From: an uncultured Roseburia sp.
GTDB lineage: Bacteria > Bacillota > Clostridia > Lachnospirales > Lachnospiraceae
DNA: 11,271 nucleotides
Reading direction: 5' to 3'
Assembly: GCA_934292805.1 (NCBI GenBank)
Contig: CAKQXQ010000064.1
Location: 1-11,271, forward strand
In this document: positions 1 to 6,140 of the stretch, piece by piece
How the letters are laid out: the number at the start of each line of letters is the position of its first letter
How positions within the stretch are numbered: position 1 is the stretch's first letter
Made by a program: the position numbers and the translations under genes
The notes under the pieces: generated by a model
What the model was told of the DNA's origin: nothing
The model's input: only the letters and a program-made list of their open reading frames with translations
Databases searched by the model: none

Positions 1-49
1 GCAATACAAATCCGATCACTAAAATAACTGCTGACTTTAAAATCTCCAT
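1..49 (-). CDS. Probable Na+/Ca2+ antiporter, N-terminal start only
   Basis: Only the first 16 codons are inside the window, reading MEILKSAVILVIGFVL. This short stretch is a hydrophobic first membrane helix and resembles the start of YrbG-type calcium/sodium antiporters, which usually open with a similar helix followed by a conserved KGAD motif that lies outside the window. The start is supported by an AGGAGAG ribosome binding site five bases upstream of the ATG. The gene lies downstream of mntP on the same strand, separated only by a structured repeat, so it may belong to the same metal-export unit under the manganese riboswitch. The fragment is too short for a firm call; any membrane protein with a similar first helix would fit. 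Confidence 0.42.
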   Translation of the reverse strand, partial: MEILKSAVILVIGFVL

Positions 50-84
50 GTTTCTCTCCTCTTTTCTTTATAATTGTCCGACAC

Positions 85-296
85 TTGCGAAACTCAATTT
101 TACGTTATGAATATTACAAAAAGTTAACAAGATCAACGAAAACACGCTTCCGCTACGTGTCACTCGCAACGGTACTAAGAAGCCAGTCACGACTAACAGT
201 CGTTCCTGCCTTCTAAGGACCGGCGGTTCCCCAGTGTTTTCTTTTGCTCTTGTCAACTTTCCGTAATTTAATTCACATCTTCTGAGAGTTTCGCAA
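85..296 (-). repeat. Inverted-repeat-bounded structured element, copy 1
   Basis: This 212-bp element is bounded by perfect 11-bp inverted ends, TTGCGAAACTC (85-95) and GAGTTTCGCAA (286-296). The 96-nt core (142-237) matches 92 of 96 positions of the copy at 935-1145. The arms fold back on each other, for example 120-131 with 249-260. On the plus strand that stem has one A/C mismatch, which becomes a G-U wobble in minus-strand RNA, favouring the minus strand as the functional transcript. Complementarity continues outside the ends (TTATAAT at 68-74 with ATTATAA at 303-309), so the whole mntP-antiporter spacer folds into one long hairpin starting just after the mntP stop. I see no direct target duplication. 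It could be a miniature transposable element or a structured RNA. Confidence 0.85.
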
Positions 297-316
297 TTGT
301 CTATTATAAGTATCTG

Positions 317-898
317 CTATAGTACAAGAATTCCCAGATGTTCGAACAGGATTTTCAAACCGATGAGGATTAAGATAATACCTCCGGCGATCTCTGCTTT
401 TTTCTGATATCTGATTCCGAACATATTTCCGACAACAACACCGACAATGGATAGCACGAAGGTTGTCAGACCAATGATCGTAATGCATTCCACGATCGGA
501 TAATTCAAAAACGCAAATGTGATGCCAACCGCAAGTGCATCTATACTGGTTGCAATTGCAAGCAGGAACATTTCCTTTAGATCAAGAGGTGGATCCAGTT
601 CCTTCACTGTTTCATCTTCTTCCAGTCTGCACCCTTCGACCACCATTTTGCCACCGATGAGTGCCAGTAAGATAAATGCGATCCAATGGTCAATACTGGT
701 AATGTAACTTTCAAACTGTGTTCCGAGCGCCCAGCCGATGAATGGCATTAACGCCTGAAATCCACCGAAAAACAATCCTATTACCAATGCCTGTTTCTTG
801 TTTACCTTGCGCATGGCAAGGCCCTTACAGACGGCTACCGCAAATGCGTCCATGGATAGACCCACTCCAATTAATAACAACTCGATCACGAATGCCAT
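317..898 (-). CDS. mntP: Putative manganese efflux pump MntP
   Basis: This 193-residue polytopic membrane protein belongs to the MntP (YebN) family, which exports Mn2+ across the cytoplasmic membrane. It shows the family's internal duplication. The first repeat carries GLSMDAFAVAVCKGL near residues 13-27 and the second carries ATSIDALAVGITFAF near residues 115-129, each with an aspartate inside a membrane helix. About six hydrophobic helices are visible, and the length is normal for the family. The start at 898 has an AAGGAG ribosome binding site seven bases upstream. It is preceded by a promoter, a manganese-type riboswitch and terminator, and a structured repeat. This regulatory context independently supports the metal-export role. 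Confidence 0.95.
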   Translation of the reverse strand: MAFVIELLLIGVGLSMDAFAVAVCKGLAMRKVNKKQALVIGLFFGGFQALMPFIGWALGTQFESYITSIDHWIAFILLALIGGKMVVEGCRLEEDETVKELDPPLDLKEMFLLAIATSIDALAVGITFAFLNYPIVECITIIGLTTFVLSIVGVVVGNMFGIRYQKKAEIAGGIILILIGLKILFEHLGILVL

Positions 899-934
899 AT
901 TTTTTCTCCTTTTTCTTTCCAGATAAATGGGTAT

Positions 935-1145
935 TTGCGAAACTCTTCATACTCTTCTTTAAATTGTTCAAAATCAACAAAAACATTCAAGACACGCTCC
1001 CGCTATGTGTCACTCGCAACGGTACTAAGAAGCCAGTCACGACTAACAGTCGTTCCTGCCTTCTAAGAACCGGCGGTTCCCCAATGTCTTTCATGTCTTT
1101 TGTTGATTTTTCACAATTCAATTCACACTTTCATGAGTTTCGCAA
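935..1145 (-). repeat. Inverted-repeat-bounded structured element, copy 2
   Basis: This 211-bp second copy has ends TTGCGAAACTC (935-945) and GAGTTTCGCAA (1135-1145) identical to copy 1, and a core (992-1087) that differs from it at only four positions. Its arms pair internally through a perfect 13-bp stem (970-982 with 1098-1110) plus AATTGT (962-967) with ACAATT (1113-1118). The sequences in these stems differ from those in copy 1. In minus-strand RNA the core contains small hairpins such as ACGACT-GTT-AGTCGT and GAACC-GCC-GGTTC. The element lies in the mntP leader, after the riboswitch terminator and before the ribosome binding site, which it does not cover. Confidence 0.85.
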
Positions 1146-1170
1146 TCATCCATTCGCATGAAAAGACATA

Positions 1171-1235
1171 TAAAAAGAGACTCCACGTATACCAGCTCCG
1201 GTATAGTATTACCGGAACAGGCATACATGAGTCTC
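1171..1235 (-). terminator. Riboswitch expression-platform terminator
   Basis: In minus-strand RNA this is a long hairpin. GAGACT plus CATGTATGCC (5' arm) pairs with GGTATACGTG plus GAGTCTC (3' arm, one bulged base and two G-U pairs). It is capped by TCCGGTA/TACCGGA around a small loop and followed by UUUUUAU. Its 5' arm contains the CUCAUG that forms the P1 3' strand of the aptamer. Aptamer closure and terminator formation are therefore mutually exclusive, the usual layout of an ON switch acting by antitermination. Confidence 0.9.
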
Positions 1236-1311
1236 ATTCTTTAAGATTTGCCAGGTTCTAAAAACCGGGTTTGTTGACAAATCACGTCTCCACGCGAACT
1301 ACTCCCTCACG
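1226..1311 (-). promoter_or_regulatory. yybP-ykoY family manganese riboswitch
   Basis: The family-defining GGAGUAG sits at 1299-1305, directly after the P1 5' strand CGUGAG (1306-1311). P1 closes with CUCAUG (1226-1231), which follows a GAGA. This is the same order as in described yybP-ykoY aptamers: P1, GGAGUAG, helical legs, (A/G)AGA, P1. An internal leg pairs GAUUUG (1278-1283) with CAAAUC (1245-1250) and contains GUCAACA. The family senses Mn2+ and switches on exporters such as MntP, and here mntP is the first gene downstream. The terminator overlapping P1 predicts that Mn2+ binding lets transcription proceed. I matched motifs by eye; a covariance-model search would settle the exact limits. 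Confidence 0.85.
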
Positions 1312-1362
1312 GAATTTATTCTTATGTATGGAAAAACTATATTTTCCAACTGCTGTTGTACA

Positions 1363-1391
1363 AATATATAGCATTCAAATGTGTTTGTCAA
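1363..1391 (-). promoter_or_regulatory. Sigma-A-type promoter for the mntP unit
   Basis: A perfect TTGACA (1386-1391) and TATATT (1363-1368) are separated by 17 bp on the minus strand. Transcription would start near 1355, about 45 nt before the riboswitch aptamer. The promoter lies about 80 bp past the helicase stop codon, so mntP has its own start site. Confidence 0.85.
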
Positions 1392-1470
1392 TGTATTTTG
1401 CGAAAGTTTTTAAAGTTAGTTGTAAATAACAGCAACCCCAGTATTTTCGGGCACTGCAGGGATTTATCCT

Positions 1471-4400
1471 CTAGCCAAGAAGTTCCATGATCTCCTCTTT
1501 GGTAAATACTACGGAATCCATTCCCTCGCCCTCTAAAACCTGCTCGGCAAGTTTTTTCTTCTTCTCCTGGATATCGATAATCTTCTCCTCGATCGTTCCC
1601 TGAGATACAAGCTTATATACAGTAACGATATTCTTCTGACCAATACGGTGTGCACGGTCGGTTGCCTGATTCTGTACAGCAACATTCCACCATGGATCAT
1701 AGTGGATCACAATATCCGCTGCTGTTAAATTCAATCCGGTTCCGCCTGCCTTTAAGGAGATGCAGAATACAGGAACTTCATCTTTATTAAAGCTCTCAAC
1801 CATCTGCATACGCTTTTCTTTATTCACAGAGCCTGTGAGCATATAGTATTCAATGCCAAGCTTTTTCAGCTGGTCAGCAAGCCGGTCCAACATGGAAGTA
1901 AACTGGGAGAATAATAATACTTTATGTCCGCCATTTACTGCATTTTCGATCAGATCCATACACATCTGTACTTTCGCCGACTCGCCCTTGTAATCTTCAA
2001 ATAACAACGCCGGATCGCAGCAGAGCTGTCTGAGCTTCGTGAGTTCTGCAAGGATCTGTATCTTGTTTGACTTGAATTCGGCATCACTCTTGTTCTCCAG
2101 CATCTGCTTCATCTGCTGTACATGTGCATCATAAAGTGCAAGCTGTTCGCCTTCCATCTTTGCGTAAATATTCTCTTCGAGTTTTTCCGGAAGATCCTTT
2201 AATACATCGCCCTTTAATCTGCGGAGAATGAACGGACGTATCATACGCTGCAGACGTTCCATCTTATTCTCATCTTTATTCACCGCAATCGGTGTCTCAA
2301 TCTCTTCTCTGAACTTCTGATAGGTGTATAAAAATCCCGGCATCAGATAATCAAAGATGCTCCATAACTCGCTGAGTCTGTTCTCGATCGGTGTTCCGGT
2401 AAGTGCAAGTTTAAAAGACGCTGTTACTTTCTTCACGCCTTTTGCAGCCTGCGTTCCTGCGTTTTTAATATACTGAGCTTCATCGATCACCTGAACTGCA
2501 AAAACGATGTTCTTATAATGTTCCACATCGCGTTTCAGCAAATCATAAGACGTGATCAGTATCTGTCCTTCTGTCGTGTGACGGATGATGTCTTTTCGTT
2601 CCGGTGCACTTCCTGTGATCGTCACCGCCTCAAGCTCCGGTGCAAAACGTTCCAGCTCTTTCTGCCAGTTATATACAAGGGATGCCGGACATACGATGAG
2701 TGATCTGCGGCATTCCTTTTCACCGGACTCATAATCCTGCTTCTCAGCAAGCAGAAGGCTGATTACCTGAAGTGTCTTTCCAAGACCCATATCATCAGCG
2801 AGAATTCCGCCAAAGCCGTTCTCTCTTAATGTCTTTAACCATAAGAATCCATTCTTCTGGTAATTTCTCATGACATTTTTCAATGACTCCGGCACTTCAT
2901 AATCACTGTCTTCAATGGTCTTCATATTACGGACCATTCCTTTAAATTCTTTGTTCTTCTCAACCGACAACAATTGATTGTTCTTCAATGCTGCATCCAG
3001 ATACATGGCACGGTATTTTGGGATCACAACCGTTCCCTTTTTCAGATTTGCTTCTGTAAGGTGTAAATCTTCGCTGACTTCTGCGAGTACACCGATTCCG
3101 TCTTCTTTGATATCTAAGAAATCTCCGTTTTTCAGACGGATATACTTTTTCTTTCTGTCGTACTTGGAAAGCAGATACGCAAGTTCCTCCGAAGACATTT
3201 CATCCGAATGGATCTGAAGCTCCAGAAGATCACTCTTTAAAGAAACACCCACAGAAACGCTTGGTGCATTCACCACCTTCATGTTGCGGAACTTGTCTGA
3301 GGTATAGATTGCCATAAATCGGCTTAATCTCTGCAATCCTCCTGCCACAAGCTGATAGAGCAGTTCTTCGTCTTTCGCAATGACAAAAAATGTCTTCGTG
3401 TGATCATATTCATTAAAGTATGGCTCTACCAGACTTTTTATCCTAAGCTCTTCCGACAAATCACGCACTTCCCCCGGTTCAACCTTAGCAAGCACGTTAT
3501 ACTTGTTATCACCATAAACCGCTACCAGTTTGGCTCCAACCACATCCATTGCCTGACGATCCAGATAAAGCTCAAATTCAGGCTTCGGTGGAACATAGAG
3601 AGCCTCATCAAATCCATCAGAGATCACATCAAAGCTCTCTCTGACCATTGGCAAAAGATCCCTGCAGAACATTGCAAGTTCTTCCGCTGCAATATAACAG
3701 TCACCGCCGACCTGCCTGTGCAGAAATTCAAAGAAATCAGAAACTTTCCCTTTCAGCATCGGTTCGCCACGGAAAATCTCTCCGTTTTCATAAAAATAAT
3801 AGTATTTATTTCCTTCGATCATCGGAAGATCTTCGAGATATAAAAATGCACCTGCACTTCCGCCTTTCAGAGTAAGCTTTGGTTTACGATCGGCTGCATT
3901 ATAAATATAGCTTTCATTCATATCATATCCGATCGTTGCTGTAAATGGTATTCCTTTTACAGCTTCAAAAAAGCGGTCGATCCCAACTGCATCTAATTCC
4001 ATTGTACGCTCATACCCGCCGGTATACGCATAATATGCGTGGAACTTGCTCTGACGCTTTTTATCCTCATCCTGCTGCTGCATAAAGCGTATCAGGCGTT
4101 TGGCATTATCCGAAAATGCTTCTATATGATGATAAAAATCAAGCTTCTTTCCATAGTGAACTTTCTCATTCACATGGATGGAGTGAAGAAATCCGGATAT
4201 GTTCTTAAGCACATACTTTGTTTCTATTCCTATCTTGAATTCCAGTCTTGCATAACCATAATCCATCTCAAAATATGGTTCTAATTCTACCTTGCCATAG
4301 ATTGTCTCCGGAAGCATATATTTTGATGTGGCACGCATAGAGTACTGACTTAACAGATTCTTTAATGGTGCTGCCGTCTCCATCTTACCATATGCTTTTT

Positions 4401-4767
4401 TCCCTGTTTCCTCTGTCTCCTGTACTTCTCCCCGCTTTAATTTCAAAATCTCCATCGGGGTTCTGCGGTTTACATAATTTAAAAGCATTGCAACACAATG
4501 CTTACACATACCCTCATAATTATAAAAAGCCTCACATCCACAATTACAGTTCGTGACATCCCCGAACTCTTCGTCGATGGTTGCCGTTACCTCGTAATAC
4601 TCCTGGTTGATTCCGCGGACTTTTGCACGTACATCTGCCACCGGCAGTTCATCCACTAAATACAACTCATAGGAAAAATCAAAAACCCCCGCCGTTTCAT
4701 ACAATTCTTTTCCTCTCCGGTATGCCGCCGGATATACTGTCTCTTTCATGTCTGATACGGAAAACAT
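1471..4767 (-). CDS. SWIM zinc finger and SNF2-family DEAD/DEAH-box helicase
   Basis: This 1098-residue protein is a bacterial SNF2-family ATPase (Swi2/Snf2 translocase). Near the N-terminus is a SWIM zinc finger with Cys74/76/78, Cys88 and His90. A long middle region (about 100-600) matches the position of the SNF2-associated domain of bacterial members. The ATPase core has Walker A GLGKT (661-665, Lys664), the DEAQ box (762-765), motif III-like LTGTPIENR, and a C-terminal helicase lobe with GGTGLNL and the QATDRAHRIGQ arginine-finger motif near residue 1040. All core motifs are intact. Such proteins remodel protein-DNA or protein-nucleic-acid complexes; the partner of this one is unknown. 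The start has AGGAAGG about 12 bases upstream, a slightly long spacing. It appears to be monocistronic. I see no convincing terminator after it. Confidence 0.93.
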   Translation of the reverse strand: MFSVSDMKETVYPAAYRRGKELYETAGVFDFSYELYLVDELPVADVRAKVRGINQEYYEVTATIDEEFGDVTNCNCGCEAFYNYEGMCKHCVAMLLNYVNRRTPMEILKLKRGEVQETEETGKKAYGKMETAAPLKNLLSQYSMRATSKYMLPETIYGKVELEPYFEMDYGYARLEFKIGIETKYVLKNISGFLHSIHVNEKVHYGKKLDFYHHIEAFSDNAKRLIRFMQQQDEDKKRQSKFHAYYAYTGGYERTMELDAVGIDRFFEAVKGIPFTATIGYDMNESYIYNAADRKPKLTLKGGSAGAFLYLEDLPMIEGNKYYYFYENGEIFRGEPMLKGKVSDFFEFLHRQVGGDCYIAAEELAMFCRDLLPMVRESFDVISDGFDEALYVPPKPEFELYLDRQAMDVVGAKLVAVYGDNKYNVLAKVEPGEVRDLSEELRIKSLVEPYFNEYDHTKTFFVIAKDEELLYQLVAGGLQRLSRFMAIYTSDKFRNMKVVNAPSVSVGVSLKSDLLELQIHSDEMSSEELAYLLSKYDRKKKYIRLKNGDFLDIKEDGIGVLAEVSEDLHLTEANLKKGTVVIPKYRAMYLDAALKNNQLLSVEKNKEFKGMVRNMKTIEDSDYEVPESLKNVMRNYQKNGFLWLKTLRENGFGGILADDMGLGKTLQVISLLLAEKQDYESGEKECRRSLIVCPASLVYNWQKELERFAPELEAVTITGSAPERKDIIRHTTEGQILITSYDLLKRDVEHYKNIVFAVQVIDEAQYIKNAGTQAAKGVKKVTASFKLALTGTPIENRLSELWSIFDYLMPGFLYTYQKFREEIETPIAVNKDENKMERLQRMIRPFILRRLKGDVLKDLPEKLEENIYAKMEGEQLALYDAHVQQMKQMLENKSDAEFKSNKIQILAELTKLRQLCCDPALLFEDYKGESAKVQMCMDLIENAVNGGHKVLLFSQFTSMLDRLADQLKKLGIEYYMLTGSVNKEKRMQMVESFNKDEVPVFCISLKAGGTGLNLTAADIVIHYDPWWNVAVQNQATDRAHRIGQKNIVTVYKLVSQGTIEEKIIDIQEKKKKLAEQVLEGEGMDSVVFTKEEIMELLG

Positions 4768-4799
4768 ATAACTACTAATCTTCCTTCCTGTTCTTTTGT

Positions 4800-4828
4800 A
4801 TTATATGATTTTAATATTATTATTTAAC
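4800..4828 (-). promoter_or_regulatory. Possible promoter of the helicase gene
   Basis: On the minus strand a perfect TATAAT (4800-4805) lies 33 bases before the helicase ATG, which suits a short leader carrying the AGGAAGG site. The -35 match 17 bp upstream (GTTAAA) is weak, so the call rests on the -10 box and its location. Confidence 0.4.
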
Positions 4829-4835
4829 ACACAAC

Positions 4836-4868
4836 AAAAGTTCTGCAAAACGCAGAACTTTTATTTTT
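4836..4868. terminator. Bidirectional intrinsic terminator
   Basis: A perfect 11-bp stem, AAAAGTTCTGC (4836-4846) with GCAGAACTTTT (4852-4862), closes an AAAAC loop. On the plus strand it runs into TTTTATTTTT; on the minus strand it ends in TTTT. It insulates the helicase promoter from minus-strand transcription coming from the accessory patch and GNAT gene. Confidence 0.75.
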
Positions 4869-4944
4869 GACTGTCTTATAATAATATCATATTGAGTGAA
4901 AATTTTGCTACTGTTTTTTTGATTTTTTTAATTTATTTCAGATG

Positions 4945-4966
4945 CTCCCCCACATCCTCCCCCACA
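4945..4966. repeat. Short 12-bp tandem repeat
   Basis: CTCCCCCACATC is followed immediately by CTCCCCCACA, giving 1.8 units in a G/C-skewed block that contrasts with the AT-rich surroundings. On the minus strand it reads GTGGGGGAG twice, and short frames could encode a few glycine-rich residues, but no gene can be supported. Apart from this, 4869-5012 holds nothing I recognise. Confidence 0.6.
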
Positions 4967-5012
4967 AAATCTTACTGTCTTCTGATTTACTGATTTTTAG
5001 TAATAATTACCA

Positions 5013-5041
5013 TTGACATTCAACTGCATATTGCATACTAT
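5013..5041 (+). promoter_or_regulatory. Promoter of the type III antitoxin RNA
   Basis: A perfect TTGACA (5013-5018) is followed after 17 bp by TACTAT (5036-5041). The predicted start, around 5048-5050, falls at the beginning of the pseudoknot repeat. This is the expected arrangement for a type III antitoxin. Confidence 0.7.
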
Positions 5042-5049
5042 AAATTTGT

Positions 5050-5103
5050 AAATAATGTTCGCTCACCGTTAGCGACTCATAAATAAGCGGCTCGAAAATA
5101 ATC
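5050..5103 (+). ncRNA. Type III antitoxin RNA, single pseudoknot repeat
   Basis: One repeat unit of about 46 nt runs from AAATAATG (5050-5057) to the next AAATAATC (5096-5103), so the boundary motif occurs on both sides. It folds as an H-type pseudoknot. Stem 1 is TCGCT (5059-5063) with AGCGA (5071-5075). Stem 2 is loop CCGTT (5066-5070) with AGCGG (5086-5090), with one G-U pair. In type III systems such RNA repeats are cut out by the toxin and bind it as an inhibitory RNA-protein complex. The promoter, repeat, terminator, toxin order here matches these loci. Only one full repeat is seen; CptI-type antitoxins have few repeats, ToxI more. The sequence itself was recognised by structure, not by a database match. 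Confidence 0.65.
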
Positions 5104-5138
5104 CCCCTTCACTTTTTAGCGAAGGGGTTCTTACTTTT
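5104..5138 (+). terminator. Terminator between antitoxin and toxin
   Basis: CCCCTTC (5104-5110) pairs with GAAGGGG (5121-5127) around a 10-nt loop, followed by TTCTTACTTTT. The interrupted T-run suggests partial read-through. This is how type III loci make much antitoxin RNA and little toxin mRNA. Confidence 0.75.
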
Positions 5139-5149
5139 ATGGAGAAAAT

Positions 5150-5323
5150 ATGGAAATTATACAAGGATATGCTTACCACATTAAAGATTCTTATTTTGAT
5201 TTTGCCCAAGATCCATATCTTTTACAAAATAAGGAAAACGAATGTTATAGACCTACTTTATATTGCATAAAAGATGAATCTACAGATTTATATTGGATGG
5301 TTCCTTTTCCATCACAAAAATAA
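5150..5323 (+). pseudogene. ToxN/CptN-like type III toxin, truncated after 57 residues
   Basis: The frame opens with MEIIQGYAYHIKDSYF and continues with NKENECYRPTLYCIKDE and LYWMVPFPSQK, then stops. The GYAYHIKDSYF, NKE...YRP and LYWMVP blocks match the N-terminal third of ToxN/CptN-type endoribonucleases, where the tryptophan-proline segment is normally followed by a serine-rich active-site turn and about 100 more residues. Those are missing. The coding sequence is broken close to 5311-5320, where the 3' end of the convergent GNAT gene starts, and the stop codon is supplied by that neighbour's DNA (12-bp overlap). GGAG (5141-5144) lies five bases before the ATG, so it may still be translated, but it should not be an active nuclease. 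Family recognition is from memory of conserved blocks. Confidence 0.68.
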
Positions 5324-5857
5324 TACCATCTGTATTTCATCCCGGTAACTTCCGTCTTTGAGTTTAAACGCATGTGGCTCTCTTCCCCACTCGCGAAAAC
5401 CTAATTTTTCATACAGGTGGATTGCTGCCATATTGTCATCAAAAACGCCCAGTTTCAACTGCTCTAGCTCTGTTTTTCTGGCATTTTCGATTGCATATTC
5501 CATCAGCTGCCTTCCAAGTCCTATTCCACAGTATTTTTGAAGAATAAAAATTCCGATTCCCGCCTTATGCCGGAATTTGATGTGATTTCCCTCTTTTAAA
5601 ACCATGACACAGCCAATCATCTGCTCTTTGCAAAACGCTCCGATCAAAAATTCTTCCCTGCGCTCTGCTATGTCTGAAATCATCGCCTCTGCTGCTTCTG
5701 TTGTGAAGTGTGTCTCCTCCGGGTATCTCGCCAGAAAGTATGTCTCACGGTAAGTAATGTCACGCACCTCTGAAAAAGATTTTGCGTCCTGTCTTTTTGG
5801 GCTACGCAATATGATGTTCTGTCCATTTGTCACAATCTGTTTTTCTTCTATCTGCAT
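5312..5857 (-). CDS. GNAT family N-acetyltransferase
   Basis: This 181-residue protein transfers an acetyl group from acetyl-CoA to an unidentified amine or protein N-terminus. The GNAT fold is indicated by a beta strand running into the acetyl-CoA pyrophosphate loop (IGIFILQKYCGIGLGRQLM, about 100-118) and by the motif B segment NMAAIHLYEKLGF (about 142-154). An earlier strand, FLIGAFCKEQMIGCVMVL, is also typical. The length is complete. The start at 5857 has AGGAGG nine bases upstream. Its 3' end converges with and overlaps the truncated toxin by 12 bp. The substrate cannot be read from sequence. Confidence 0.9.
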   Translation of the reverse strand: MQIEEKQIVTNGQNIILRSPKRQDAKSFSEVRDITYRETYFLARYPEETHFTTEAAEAMISDIAERREEFLIGAFCKEQMIGCVMVLKEGNHIKFRHKAGIGIFILQKYCGIGLGRQLMEYAIENARKTELEQLKLGVFDDNMAAIHLYEKLGFREWGREPHAFKLKDGSYRDEIQMVLFL

Positions 5858-6077
5858 ATGCGGTTGCCTCCTATGGTATTATTCTAACATGCGGTGTTGG
5901 ACTAGAAAAGTTTTTTCTTCCTTCTATTCTTTTTCCTAGTGTAATTGAGAAAATAATACCTCTTGCAGCATTTTCTTGTAATGCCTGCGATTTCATTTTT
6001 CAATCTTTTCATTTTCTTTATTATTCCTGTTTTTTACAACTTTTCAGCCTTATGACACAAAATTAATAATTTGTAAT
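5858..6077. other. GNAT upstream region, no gene recognised
   Basis: This AT-rich spacer between the GNAT start and the hydrolase terminator contains short frames on both strands but none with a ribosome binding site and recognisable protein. A TAGAAT box just before the GNAT ribosome binding site is a weak -10 candidate, without a good -35 partner. I find no continuation of the truncated toxin here. Confidence 0.5.
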
Positions 6078-6115
6078 AAAAAGAGCAATGGCCATTTTTC
6101 GCCATTGCTCTTTTT
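6078..6115. terminator. Bidirectional terminator after the hydrolase gene
   Basis: A perfect 15-bp stem, AAAAAGAGCAATGGC (6078-6092) with GCCATTGCTCTTTTT (6101-6115), closes an 8-nt loop and has T-runs on both strands. It lies 26 bp past the hydrolase stop codon and should end that transcript. Confidence 0.92.
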
Positions 6116-6140
6116 ATGGTTATAGAGGGTTTCAATATTT

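Noticed and set aside
85..1145. Two near-identical repeats as the start of a CRISPR array
   Set aside because: Only two copies, 850 bp apart with a gene between, each over 200 bp with inverted ends. This is nothing like the short regularly spaced CRISPR repeats.
742..1161. 139-codon plus-strand frame across the mntP 5' end and the repeat element
   Set aside because: It is antisense to mntP and runs through the structured repeat and its flanks. No ribosome binding site or recognisable protein motif is present.
1396..1409. TTGCGAAA near 1398-1405 as a third copy of the repeat terminus
   Set aside because: Only the eight-base TTGCGAAA is shared with the element end, and neither the core nor a partner end is nearby.
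1392..1470. Possible helicase terminator just downstream of its stop
   Set aside because: Only weak pairing between GCAGTGCCC and GGGGTTGCTG, with no T-run; not convincing.
5827..6066. 79-codon plus-strand frame in the GNAT upstream region, considered as the missing toxin C-terminus
   Set aside because: Its hydrophobic, phenylalanine-rich translation does not resemble a ToxN nuclease and no ribosome binding site is present.
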